Notes under the pieces: model-generated
Told to the model about the DNA's origin: nothing
Seen by the model: the letters and a program-made list of their open reading frames with translations, nothing else
The model's database searches: none
Source: Aeromicrobium sp. Leaf350
Lineage (GTDB): Bacteria; Actinomycetota; Actinomycetes; Propionibacteriales; Nocardioidaceae
DNA: 64,000 nucleotides
Assembly: GCF_916858655.1 (NCBI RefSeq)
Contig: NZ_CAKASL010000003.1
Span: 725,987 to 789,986, forward strand
Direction of reading: 5' to 3'
Made by a program: the position numbers and the translations under genes
Shown: positions 36,248 to 45,036 of the stretch, piece by piece
How positions within the stretch are numbered: position 1 is the stretch's first letter
Layout of the letters: the number at the start of each line of letters is the position of its first letter

Positions 36248-37374
36248 TCGGTTTTCGGGAGCCCGTCGGGCGTGCAGAGGTCGCCCACGTCGCTGGTCTT
36301 GTCGTTCGCGATGAGGTCGAACATCTGCGCCGAGCGCTCCTCGTCCCAGCGCACGTCGAAGTTCCTCAGCGGCACCGTGCAGCTCAGGCCCTCGCCACTC
36401 ATCGCCGAGGACAGGCCCTGGGCGAAGCGCACGAGCTGCAGCGTGCTGACGTCCTCGTCGATCGTGAGCGAGGCCGCGGCGCCCTGGTTGATGCCCCAGT
36501 AGCGGAACGGGTTGAGGACGCTGGACGGTCGCTTGACCTTGGCGGCCAGGCCGGCCATGACCTCGCGCTGCGCCTGGACGCGCTGGATGTCCTGGGTCGC
36601 ATAGGTGTGCCGCGACCGCGAGTAGCCCAGCGCCGTCGCGCCGTCGGCCTCCTGGCAGCCGGCCGCGATGTCGATGCCCGCGTCGGGGTCGGCGATCGGC
36701 TCCTGGGGGCAGATCTCGACCCCGCCGACGGCGTCGACGACGTTGACGAGGCCGCCGAAGCCGATCTCGAGGTAGGCGTCGACCCGCAGGCCCGTGTTCT
36801 GCTCGATCGTCTGCACGAGCAGCGGCGGACCACCGTAGGAGTAGGCCGCGTTGATCTTGGTGCTGCCGTATCCGGGGATGTCGACGATCGAGTCGCGGGG
36901 GACCGACAGCAGCAGCGCGGGTCCGTCGCCGACGTGCAGCAGCATGATCGTGTCGGTGCGCCCGTTGCCGCCGGCGTCGCCGCCCGTCGCGAGCTCGGCC
37001 TGCTGCTCGGCGGTCAGGCCGGCGCGGCTGTCGGAGCCGACGACGAGGTAGGTCGTGCCGGGCTGGTCGGCCGGGCGGTCACCGTCGTAGGAGGCGTCGA
37101 CACGACTCGTCGTGCGGAGCGCCCAGAAGGGGACCGCGACCAGGAACACGAGCCACAGGACGAGCAGCAGGAGCGGGACGCGGATCCACCAGCGACGCTT
37201 CTTGCGGGGACGGCCACCGCCCGACGGACCGGTCGGACCCGCGGGACGCCGGCCCGGCGGCGGGAGGTTCGGCGGCGGCAGCTCCGACGGCGGAGCGGGC
37301 GCGGGGCGTCGGGGAGTCGTCGACGGGCCCTGGTCGTAGAGCCAGTCGTACCCCTCGGGCGGCTGTTGCGGCAT
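36244..37374 (-). CDS. LytR-CpsA-Psr (LCP) family cell-wall polymer ligase
   Basis: A 376-residue protein with a proline-rich cytoplasmic start (about 65 residues), one membrane helix at about residues 64-87 and an extracytoplasmic LCP domain: YLVVGSDSRAGL, NGRTDTIMLLHV, LLSVPRDSIVDIPGYGSTKINAAYSYGGP and RSRHTYATQDIQR. LCP enzymes move polyprenyl-phosphate-linked glycopolymers onto peptidoglycan. TACCGT (37381-37386) lies 6 nt before ATG 37374. It runs divergently to a second LCP gene across a 162-nt gap and is coupled to the SGNH gene. Confidence 0.92.
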   Translation of the reverse strand: MPQQPPEGYDWLYDQGPSTTPRRPAPAPPSELPPPNLPPPGRRPAGPTGPSGGGRPRKKRRWWIRVPLLLLVLWLVFLVAVPFWALRTTSRVDASYDGDRPADQPGTTYLVVGSDSRAGLTAEQQAELATGGDAGGNGRTDTIMLLHVGDGPALLLSVPRDSIVDIPGYGSTKINAAYSYGGPPLLVQTIEQNTGLRVDAYLEIGFGGLVNVVDAVGGVEICPQEPIADPDAGIDIAAGCQEADGATALGYSRSRHTYATQDIQRVQAQREVMAGLAAKVKRPSSVLNPFRYWGINQGAAASLTIDEDVSTLQLVRFAQGLSSAMSGEGLSCTVPLRNFDVRWDEERSAQMFDLIANDKTSDVGDLCTPDGLPKTE

Positions 37375-37536
37375 GGGATGACGGTATCTCCGACCGCCGC
37401 GTTCGGCTGCGACGACACCGATCCGTCATCGTCGAGAGGGCGAAAAGTTCCTCGTGGCATCGGCGTGCCCTCAAGTCGGGGTCGAGACTTTGTGGTCAAC
37501 TGTTGCCGCTCAGCTCCTTCCCCACGTGAGGACGAC

Positions 37537-39021
37537 ATGCCTGACGATCGCTCGAGCGCGGGTCCCAGCGTGCCCGCTCGCTCTTCCGGCCCGACGCGGG
37601 CCAGCGCTGCCGAGGAGTCGGCACGCGTGCAGTTCCGTCGCGCCATCGTCCTGCTGGTCATGACCCTGGTGATCCCCGGCTCGGCGCAGATCGCCGCCGG
37701 CAACCGTCGTGTCGGCCGCATCGCGGTGCGGATCTGGGCCGTCCTGCTCGGCATCACGCTGCTGGGCCTGCTCGTCTTGTTCCTGTCCCGGTCGACCTTC
37801 CTGAGCCTGGTGCTCGACCAGCGCATCCTCTTCCTCGGTCGCTGGATCGTGACCGCCGCCGCGATCGGTTGGGTGCTGCTGCTGCTCGACGCGTGGCGCC
37901 TCGGCATGCCGCTGCGGCTGCCGCAGCGACGCCGGCTCGTCGTGACCGCGGTCAACGGGGTGCTGTGCTTCGTCGTGGCCGGTTCTCTGCTCTTCGCCGC
38001 CAACGTGCTGGCCGCCCAGAACCACCTGATCGGCACGGTCTTCGCCTCCGAGGAGGTCGCCGACGCGAGCGACGGCCGCTACAACGTGCTGCTGCTCGGC
38101 GGTGACTCCGGCGAGGGGCGCGAGGGCATGCGCCCCGACTCCATCAACGTCGCGAGCGTCGACGCCGAGAGCGGTCGCACCGTCATCGTCAGCCTGCCGC
38201 GCAACCTGCAGCGGGTGCCGTTCCCCGAGGGCACCGTGATGCACGAGCAGTTCCCGGACGGCTTCATCAGCGAGGACGAGGACGAGGGCTTCTACCTCAA
38301 CGGTGTCAGCACCTGGGCCAACGACCACGCCGACCTGTTCGGCGACGTCGCCGACCCGGGTCTGCTGGCGACGACCCAGGCCGTCGAGCAGATCACGGGC
38401 CTGAAGATCAGCTATCACGCGTCGATCAACATGCAGGGCTTCGCGCAGCTCATCGACGCGGTGGGCGGCGTGACGGTCGACGTCAAGCAGCGCACGCCGA
38501 AGAGCGGCATCAACGAGAAGACCAAGGGCTGGATCGAGGTCGGGGAGCAGGAGCTCAACGGCGACGAGGCCCTCTGGTACGCCCGCAGCCGCAAGGCCGA
38601 CAACGACTTCGCCCGCATGGGCCGCCAGAAGTGCGTCATGAACGCGATGCTGTCGCAGCTCAGCCCGCAGAAGGTGCTGCTCAACGTGCAGGACATCGCG
38701 GAGTCCAGCGCGGCGCTGCTCTCGACCGACATCCCGGCCTCGGAGCTCGACCTGTTCGCCGACCTGGCGCTCAAGGCGCGGACCTTCCCGGTCGCGACGG
38801 TCTCGATCGTGCCCCCGGCCGTCGACACCACCGACCCGAACTTCGACACCGTGCGCCAGATGGTGACCGACGCGGTCAGCGCCGCCGAGGGCCAGGACGA
38901 GCCGCCGTCGGCCTTCGAGTCGGTCACCGCCGCGCTCCCGCAGCCGGAGCGCTCCGAGGAGGAGGCGGCCGCCGACCCGACGCTCGCCAACGACACGACC
39001 GACCTCGCCGAGGCCTGCTGA
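37537..39021 (+). CDS. LCP family protein with multiple N-terminal membrane helices
   Basis: A 494-residue LCP enzyme. Unlike its divergent partner it has four hydrophobic helices (about residues 37-60, 67-90, 100-120 and 138-158) before the LCP domain: YNVLLLGGDSGEGREGMRPDSINVA, VIVSLPRNLQRVPFP, ITGLKISYHASINMQGFAQLIDAVGGV and WYARSRKADNDFARMGRQK. The acidic tail is disordered. The role is again attachment of glycopolymers to peptidoglycan. ATG 37537 has GAGGAC at 37529-37534. The gap to the other LCP gene shows no clear RNA or ORF. Confidence 0.9.
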   Translation: MPDDRSSAGPSVPARSSGPTRASAAEESARVQFRRAIVLLVMTLVIPGSAQIAAGNRRVGRIAVRIWAVLLGITLLGLLVLFLSRSTFLSLVLDQRILFLGRWIVTAAAIGWVLLLLDAWRLGMPLRLPQRRRLVVTAVNGVLCFVVAGSLLFAANVLAAQNHLIGTVFASEEVADASDGRYNVLLLGGDSGEGREGMRPDSINVASVDAESGRTVIVSLPRNLQRVPFPEGTVMHEQFPDGFISEDEDEGFYLNGVSTWANDHADLFGDVADPGLLATTQAVEQITGLKISYHASINMQGFAQLIDAVGGVTVDVKQRTPKSGINEKTKGWIEVGEQELNGDEALWYARSRKADNDFARMGRQKCVMNAMLSQLSPQKVLLNVQDIAESSAALLSTDIPASELDLFADLALKARTFPVATVSIVPPAVDTTDPNFDTVRQMVTDAVSAAEGQDEPPSAFESVTAALPQPERSEEEAAADPTLANDTTDLAEAC

Positions 39022-39115
39022 ACCTGCTTACGATGTTCCGCCGGGACCGAATCTGAGGGGTCGTGGTGGTGCACGACAAGCAGGCATGGACGACCCGGCG
39101 GGGCGGGGACCGGCG

Positions 39116-39165
39116 ATGATGCCTTGAGGTCGTCGGGGCGACCGAAAAGCATCATTTCTTCTCCT
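39116..39165 (+). terminator. Two-part hairpin with pyrimidine tail
   Basis: ATGATGC (39116-39122) pairs with GCATCAT (39149-39155), and an inner GGTCG-TCGGGG-CGACC stem stacks inside (39128-39143). TTCTTCTCC follows. The remaining 254-nt gap shows no further gene. Confidence 0.6.
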
Positions 39166-39275
39166 GGCGACGCCCGCCCGGCAGGCGGCACTCGCACGTC
39201 CCGACGCGCACCTGCGCCCCGTCCCATTCCGCGGGCCCGGTGTCGACGGGCCGACCCCTCAGGCAGGATGGAGCC

Positions 39276-40418
39276 ATGGCCGTCCCCTTCGCTGTTTCCG
39301 AGCGCTCCACGGTGGGCATCGAGTGGGAGCTGGCCCTGGTCGACGCCGACTCGGGTGACCTCCGCCAGGTCGCCGAGTACGTGCTCGACGCCGTGGCCCC
39401 GGTCGGTGGTGGGCAGCACCCGCACATCCGCCAGGAGCTGCTCGTCAACACCGTCGAGGTCGTCTCCGGCGTCTCGCGCACGGTCGGGCAGGCCGGGCAG
39501 GACCTCGAGCGCAGCATCGAGCTGATCCGCACCGTCACCGACCGCCTGCGCGTCGAGCTGATGTGCGCCGGCACGCACCCGTTCTCGCGCTGGGACATGC
39601 AGAAGGTCACCGACAAGGAGCGCTACGCGACGCTCATCGACCGCACCCAGTGGTGGGGCCGCCAGATGCTGATCTACGGCGTCCACGTGCACGTCGGCAT
39701 CGAGGACCGCGACAAGGTGCTGCCGATCAGCCGGGCGCTCCTCGGCCACTACGGCCACCTTCTCGCGCTCAGCGCCTCATCGCCCTACTGGGGCGGCAAG
39801 GACACGGGCTACGCCTCGAATCGCGCGCTGATGTTCCAGCAGCTGCCGACGGCCGGCCTCGGCTTCCAGTTCGACACGTGGGCCGAGCTCGAGGGCTACG
39901 TCGACGACATGCTCCACACCGGCGTGATCGACATCTTCGACGAGATCCGCTGGGACATCCGCCCCTCGCCCAAGTTCGGCACCATCGAGGTCCGCGTGTG
40001 CGACGGCATCCCGACGCTGACCGAGGTGCTCAGCATCTCGGCCCTGATCCACTGCCTCGTCGAGCACTTCTCGCGCGAGCTCGACGCGGGCCGCGAGCTG
40101 CCCACGATGCCGCCGTGGTTCGTGCAGGAGAACAAGTGGCGGGCCGCGCGGTACGGCATGGACTCGATCCTGATCCTGGACCGCAAGGCCGACGAGCAGC
40201 ACGTGAGCGACGACCTCGCCCGCTGGCTGAAGATCCTTGAGCCCGTCGCGCACGACCTCGGCTGCACGGCCGAGCTGGCTGGCATCGCCGACATCGTCGA
40301 GCGGGGGGCGTCCTACCAGCGCCAGCGCGCCGTCGCCGCGGCACACGGCGGCGAGCTGGACTCGGTCGTCTCGGCCCTGGTCGAGGAAATGCGCACGGGC
40401 CGCGCCGTGTTGTCCTGA
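39276..40418 (+). CDS. GCS2-type glutamate-cysteine ligase / carboxylate-amine ligase
   Basis: A 380-residue ATP-dependent ligase of the YbdK/EgtA-like GCS2 family. Typical blocks are [66 protein letters not shown] and [11 protein letters not shown]. These enzymes join Glu to Cys or a related amine. In actinobacteria one member makes gamma-glutamylcysteine for ergothioneine, but many others have unknown substrates, so the product is not certain. CAGGAT (39264-39269) is 6 nt before ATG 39276. A nitroreductase tied to low-molecular-weight thiols follows. Confidence 0.88.
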   Translation: MAVPFAVSERSTVGIEWELALVDADSGDLRQVAEYVLDAVAPVGGGQHPHIRQELLVNTVEVVSGVSRTVGQAGQDLERSIELIRTVTDRLRVELMCAGTHPFSRWDMQKVTDKERYATLIDRTQWWGRQMLIYGVHVHVGIEDRDKVLPISRALLGHYGHLLALSASSPYWGGKDTGYASNRALMFQQLPTAGLGFQFDTWAELEGYVDDMLHTGVIDIFDEIRWDIRPSPKFGTIEVRVCDGIPTLTEVLSISALIHCLVEHFSRELDAGRELPTMPPWFVQENKWRAARYGMDSILILDRKADEQHVSDDLARWLKILEPVAHDLGCTAELAGIADIVERGASYQRQRAVAAAHGGELDSVVSALVEEMRTGRAVLS

Positions 40419-40442
40419 GCAGGAAGCCGATCCGGCTCCTGC
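40419..40442 (+). terminator. Hairpin after the GCS2 ligase
   Basis: GCAGG-A-AGCCG (40419-40429) pairs with CGGCT-CCTGC (40433-40442) with one bulged A and an ATC loop, directly after the stop codon. Confidence 0.5.
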
Positions 40443-40479
40443 GGTTCTTCGCCGTCAAACCTGCCTTCAAGGAGTGCCC

Positions 40480-41085
40480 GTGGCCACCGAGAACGTCGAC
40501 TTCTGGTTCGACCCGCTGTGTCCCTTCGCCTGGATCACGTCCCGCTGGATGCTCGAGGTCGAGCAGGTGCGCGACGTCCGCACGACCTTCCACGTCATGA
40601 GCCTCTCGGTGCTCAACGAGGACAAGGACGTGCCGGACGAGTACAAGGAGATGATCCAGCGCGGATGGGGCCCGGTCCGTCTCGCGATCGCGATCGAGCA
40701 GCAGCACGGCGCCGAGAAGCTGCGTGAGTACTACACGTCGATCGGCACGAAGAAGCACAACGAGTCGCGGGAGTTCTCGCCCGAGCTGTTCGCCGAGGTC
40801 CTGGCCGAGATCGACCTGCCGGCCGAGCTCGCCGAGGCCGCCGACGACGCCTCGCTCGACGACGCGGTGCGCGCCTCGCACCAGGTTGGTATCGACAAGG
40901 TCGGCCAGGAGGTCGGCACCCCGGTCATCGAGATCGCCGGCATCGCCTTCTTCGGTCCCGTCCTGCAGTCGATCCCCAAGGGCGAGACCGCCGGCTCGGT
41001 GTTCGACGGAGCGCGGCTGCTCGCCGGCTTCCCGGACTTCTTCGAGCTCAAGCGCACCCGCCACGGCGAGCTCGACTTCAGCTGA
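40480..41085 (+). CDS. Mycothiol-dependent nitroreductase-like protein (Rv2466c family)
   Basis: A 201-residue DsbA/thioredoxin-fold protein. The start [15 protein letters not shown] places Cys14 in a CPFA motif, so the second, resolving Cys of a CxxC pair is Ala17 here. The [17 protein letters not shown] segment near residue 147 holds the cis-proline. Rv2466c uses mycothiol to reduce nitro compounds, and a monothiol active site fits mycothiol recycling. GTG 40480 has AAGGAG at 40469-40474. Its neighbours rpiB and nei are in the same order as Rv2464c-Rv2466c. Confidence 0.87.
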   Translation: MATENVDFWFDPLCPFAWITSRWMLEVEQVRDVRTTFHVMSLSVLNEDKDVPDEYKEMIQRGWGPVRLAIAIEQQHGAEKLREYYTSIGTKKHNESREFSPELFAEVLAEIDLPAELAEAADDASLDDAVRASHQVGIDKVGQEVGTPVIEIAGIAFFGPVLQSIPKGETAGSVFDGARLLAGFPDFFELKRTRHGELDFS

Positions 41086-41095
41086 GGCTCCTCCC

Positions 41096-41971
41096 ATGAC
41101 GCTCCATCCCCAGGCCCGCGCCTACCTGGAGGCGATGGGCGAGCCTGACGAGATGTCGGCCGAGACGGTCGCCGCGGTCCGCGCCGAGATGCGGGCCGCC
41201 GTGCCGCCGTCGGCCGACCGCGTGGCCGTCGAGCACGTTGCCGACGTCGACGCCGGCGGCGTCCCGAGCCGGCTCTACCGGCCGAGGGAGGGCGCCCCCG
41301 TCGCGCTGTACGTGCACGGCGGGGGATGGGTGCTGCACGACCTCGAGACGCACGATGCCTTCTGCCGGTACCTGTCCGACGCGACGGGGTTCGCCCTGCT
41401 CTCCGTCGGCTACCGGCTGGCCCCGGAGCATCCGTACCCGGCTCCGCTCGACGACGTGGAGGCCGCAGCCCGCTGGCTGCGGTCGAACGGCGCGAGCCTC
41501 GGTGTCGACGCCAGCTGGCTGCCCGCGATCGGCGACTCCTCGGGTGGGAACCTCGTGGCCGGTCTGGCGGTCCGCGATCCGCGGGCCGTCGACCTGCAGG
41601 TGCTGGTCTACCCCGCCACCGACCGCCGAGCCCTGCTCGCCGACGAGGACAACGCGGCACTCGACCGCGGGGGCATGGACTGGTTCTGGGAGGCCTACGC
41701 GCCGGGCGAGCTGGGCGACCAGCCGGAGGTCTCCCCGCTCCGCGCGGTGCACGCGGGCCTGCCGCCGGCGCTCGTCGTGACGGCCGAGCACGACTCGCTC
41801 CGCACCCAGGGCGAGGCGTATGCCACGGCGCTGGCGGAGGCCGGGGTCGCCGTCACGGCCCAGCGGGTGCTGGGCCAGGTCCACGGGTTCTGGCGCCAAC
41901 CGGCGGTCTTCGACGCCTCGCGCGACACCGTCGCGATGGTCGCCGGGTTCCTCGAGGCCCACCGACCCTGA
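41096..41971 (+). CDS. Alpha/beta hydrolase, hormone-sensitive lipase type
   Basis: A 291-residue carboxylesterase of the HSL family. It has the oxyanion motif HGGGW near residue 76, the nucleophile GDSSGG near residue 147, the acid in TAEHDSLRT and the catalytic His in GQVHGFW. It should hydrolyse short or medium acyl esters in the cytoplasm. It starts 10 nt after the nitroreductase stop, so the two are co-transcribed. This gene is an addition compared with the M. tuberculosis order of Rv2466c and rpiB. Confidence 0.9.
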   Translation: MTLHPQARAYLEAMGEPDEMSAETVAAVRAEMRAAVPPSADRVAVEHVADVDAGGVPSRLYRPREGAPVALYVHGGGWVLHDLETHDAFCRYLSDATGFALLSVGYRLAPEHPYPAPLDDVEAAARWLRSNGASLGVDASWLPAIGDSSGGNLVAGLAVRDPRAVDLQVLVYPATDRRALLADEDNAALDRGGMDWFWEAYAPGELGDQPEVSPLRAVHAGLPPALVVTAEHDSLRTQGEAYATALAEAGVAVTAQRVLGQVHGFWRQPAVFDASRDTVAMVAGFLEAHRP

Positions 41972-42000
41972 GCCGTCACGGCCCCTGACAGGATGGGGCC

Positions 42001-42478
<478 letters not shown>

Positions 42479-42486
<8 letters not shown>

Positions 42487-43315
42487 GGGCCACACGCTCC
42501 ACCGCCTGGCCGACGACCTGACCGAGGCCTTCGCCGGGCGTCGGGTGCGCTCGAGCAGTCCGCAGGGTCGGTTCGCGGCCGGCCGGCTCGACGGGCGCAC
42601 GCTCGCCCGGTCCGAGGCGTGGGGCAAGCACCTCTTCGTCTCGGTCGAGGACGTCCCGTGGCAGGTGCACGTGCACCTGGGTCTGTACGGCTCGTTCAGG
42701 CTGCAGCCCGGCTCGCGGCACGCCGTGGTGGGCCAGGTGCGCTGGCGCCTGACGGCATCGGCCAGGTCGGGCGCGCCGGTCACGGCCGACCTCCGGGGCC
42801 CCACCGTGTGCGAGATCGTGACGCCCGGCGAGGTCGACGCGGTCGTCGCCCGCCTCGGACCCGACCCCCTGCGGCTCGAGGCCGACCCGGACCGTGCGTT
42901 CGCCCGGCTCCGCCGCTCCTCACGTCCCGTGGCGGCCCTGCTGCTCGACCAGACGGTCCTGGCCGGCGTCGGCAACGTCTACCGGGCCGAGGTGCTGTTC
43001 CGGCACGGCGTCGACCCGATGCTCCCCGGTTCGCGGCTCGACCGCGCGACGTGGCAGGCGATCTGGGACGACCTGGTCGGCCTGATGCGCATCGGCGTCG
43101 AGCGCAACCGCATCGACACGGTCCGACCCGAGCACGAGCCCGAGGCCATGGGGCGACCGCCCCGCGACGACGACCACGGCGGCGAGGTCTACGTCTACCG
43201 GCGCGACGGGATGCCGTGCTGGGTGTGCGGCACTCCGGTCGCCACGAAGGACCTCGACTCACGTCGCCTGTTCTGGTGCCCGGCATGCCAGAGGACGGAT
43301 AGGGTCGGGCCGTGA
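42479..43315 (+). CDS. nei: Fpg/Nei family DNA glycosylase (Nei1-like)
   Basis: A 278-residue glycosylase/AP lyase with N-terminal (M)PEGHTLHRLA, so catalytic Pro and Glu are present, and WGKHLF with the conserved Lys. The helix-two-turn-helix LLDQTVLAGVGNVYRAE and a C-terminal zinc finger (CWVCG and CPACQ) complete the fold. It excises oxidised pyrimidines. GTG 42479 overlaps rpiB, and its stop overlaps the phosphatase start. It corresponds to Rv2464c, while the gene at 9341 corresponds to Rv3297. Confidence 0.92.
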
Positions 43316-44415
43316 TCAGTCCGGCCCGTGCTGCTCTGCGCGCGGTGCGCGAGTACGTCAACGACACGGTCGTGCGCTGGCGCAGCGGCACCCGCGAGGG
43401 TCAGCTCAAGGTCCTGGCGGTGCTCGTCGGGCTCGACGTCGCGTTCCTGCTCGTGTCGCTCTACGACTACAACCGGATGCCGATCAGCGGCTTCTACGTG
43501 CCGCTGCTGCTCGGGACGCTCCTGCTGCGCTTCTGGCCGCTGGTCTCGCTCGTGTCGGTCACCGCGCTGTTCGGGGCCATCACGGTCGTCGACCAGGGTC
43601 CGCTGACGACGGCCCGGACGACCTCGATCCTGCTCATGGCGCTCTCGATCGCGATCATCCTCTACCAGTCGAGCCGTCAGCGCTCAGGCCTGCCGGGACC
43701 CCTGGGTCAGGCGATGCTCGTCGACCTGCGCGACCGGTTGCAGTCGCAGAGCAAGGTGCCTCCGCTCCCGGACCAGTGGCGCAGCCAGTCGGCGATGAAG
43801 ACCGCGAGCGGCATCAACTTCGCAGGTGACTTCCTCGTCGCGAACCTGTCGAAGGACGAGCGTCAGCTCGAGATGGTGCTGGTCGACGTCTGCGGCAAGG
43901 GGGTCAGTGCCGGGTCCCAGTCGCTGCAGCTCGCCGGGGCCCTGGGCGGCCTGATCGGTGCGCTGCCCCCGATCGGCCTGTTCGCCGCGGCGAACGACTT
44001 CCTGCTCCGCCAGCACTGGGACGAGGGCTTCGCGACCGCCGTGCACGTGCTCGTCGACCTCGAGACGGGGGAGTACTCGATCCTCAACGCCGGGCACCCC
44101 CCGGCGATGCGGTGGGACGCGGTCACGGGGGAGTGGGTCATCGACGGCGCTCGCGGCCTGGCGCTCGGCATCGCGGAGCGCCCCGAGTTCCACCAGACGA
44201 CCGGCCGTCTCGACCTCGGCGACGCGCTGATGTTCTACACCGACGGCGTCGTGGAGTCGCGCACCCGCGACCTCGGCGCGGGCATCGAGTGGCTCCGCGA
44301 GACCGCGGGCACGATCGCGGGGTCGGGTCTCGAGAGCGCTCCGAAGCGCATCCTCTCGCTCGTCACCGAGGGCGGCGACGACCGCGCCGTGCTGATTCTC
44401 GACCGCCGCGCCTGA
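43312..44415 (+). CDS. Membrane SpoIIE/PP2C-type serine phosphatase
   Basis: A 367-residue protein with about three membrane helices in residues 35-120 and a cytoplasmic SpoIIE-type PP2C domain. The metal-binding motifs are GINFAGDF (GD), VDVCGKGVSAG, LNAGHPPAMRW, FYTDGVVES and the final GGDDRAVLIL. Such phosphatases usually act on anti-sigma-factor antagonists in stress signalling. GTG 43312 overlaps the nei stop codon. An ECF sigma factor fused to an anti-sigma domain follows after two small genes, so a shared signalling role is possible, though ECF systems do not normally use SpoIIE partners. Confidence 0.88.
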   Translation: MISPARAALRAVREYVNDTVVRWRSGTREGQLKVLAVLVGLDVAFLLVSLYDYNRMPISGFYVPLLLGTLLLRFWPLVSLVSVTALFGAITVVDQGPLTTARTTSILLMALSIAIILYQSSRQRSGLPGPLGQAMLVDLRDRLQSQSKVPPLPDQWRSQSAMKTASGINFAGDFLVANLSKDERQLEMVLVDVCGKGVSAGSQSLQLAGALGGLIGALPPIGLFAAANDFLLRQHWDEGFATAVHVLVDLETGEYSILNAGHPPAMRWDAVTGEWVIDGARGLALGIAERPEFHQTTGRLDLGDALMFYTDGVVESRTRDLGAGIEWLRETAGTIAGSGLESAPKRILSLVTEGGDDRAVLILDRRA

Positions 44416-44531
44416 CCGCCCCGCGGGCCGCCGGTCGGAAAAGTTATCTTTCGCGAATCGCGTCATCGACCCGCGGGTTTCCCGTCTCAGTAGGTGTGGC
44501 CGCAGTCCGGCCGCCTGGGGGAAGGGAAGTC

Positions 44532-44777
44532 ATGGCAGATCTCGGGGAGACGCTCGAGCCGCGTGTTCACGGCGCGGAGGCGGGCACGGCGACCACGCAG
44601 CGTGACGGCGACGGCGCGGTCTCCTGCATCGCGGTCGTGGTGGTGCTGGGGCTGCTGGTCTCGACGGTGCTGTTCCTCGTGCTGCTGGTCGTGCTCCTGC
44701 GGGGTCTCGCCGACGAGCGCCTCGCCCTGACCCTCCTCGCTGCCGACGGTGGAGGGGGTCGTCGTGGCGAGGCCTGA
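44532..44777 (+). CDS. Small single-pass membrane protein, 81 aa
   Basis: No family is recognised. Residues 30-57 are a long hydrophobic helix (CIAVVVVLGLLVSTVLFLVL and following), between a hydrophilic N-terminus and a short C-terminus. ATG 44532 has a good GAAGGGAAG ribosome site at 44521-44529. It overlaps the next small gene by 14 bp, which in turn overlaps the sigma factor, so all three are probably one operon. It could be an accessory of the membrane-bound sigma factor (inference). Confidence 0.65.
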   Translation: MADLGETLEPRVHGAEAGTATTQRDGDGAVSCIAVVVVLGLLVSTVLFLVLLVVLLRGLADERLALTLLAADGGGGRRGEA

Positions 44778-45036
44778 CGACCCGAGGTCGCGCCCCCGGT
44801 TCGAGCAGCTGCGCGAGCGTCTGGTGCAGACGATGGTCGGTGAGATCGACCAGCCGCACGTCGTGGTCTGCCGTTGTCGGGCCAGCAACCGCATCACGCT
44901 GCTCGGTCCCTACTCCGACGGGTTCTCCGCGGTGGTGGCCGCGGAGAACGAGCGACGCTCGGCGTCGGCGACCGCCGAGTCCGACTCGGTCGTCTACCTG
45001 GTCGCCCCCATCGACGCCCGCGAGGTGGGTGCGTGA
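44764..45036 (+). CDS. Small soluble unknown protein, 90 aa
   Basis: No known domain. The sequence has a charged helix (FEQLRERLVQTMVGEI) followed by beta-like segments (HVVVCRCRASNRITLLGPY and SVVYLVAPID). Two close cysteines, CRC, are present. GTG 44764 follows GGAGGGGG at 44751-44758. Its stop codon overlaps the GTG of the sigma factor gene, which implies translational coupling and a related task. Confidence 0.6.
   Translation: MARPDDPRSRPRFEQLRERLVQTMVGEIDQPHVVVCRCRASNRITLLGPYSDGFSAVVAAENERRSASATAESDSVVYLVAPIDAREVGA

Noticed and set aside
39022..39275. Small gene in the gap before the GCS2 ligase
   Set aside because: Open frames there lack a start with a ribosome site, and the region is explained by a terminator hairpin and a promoter.
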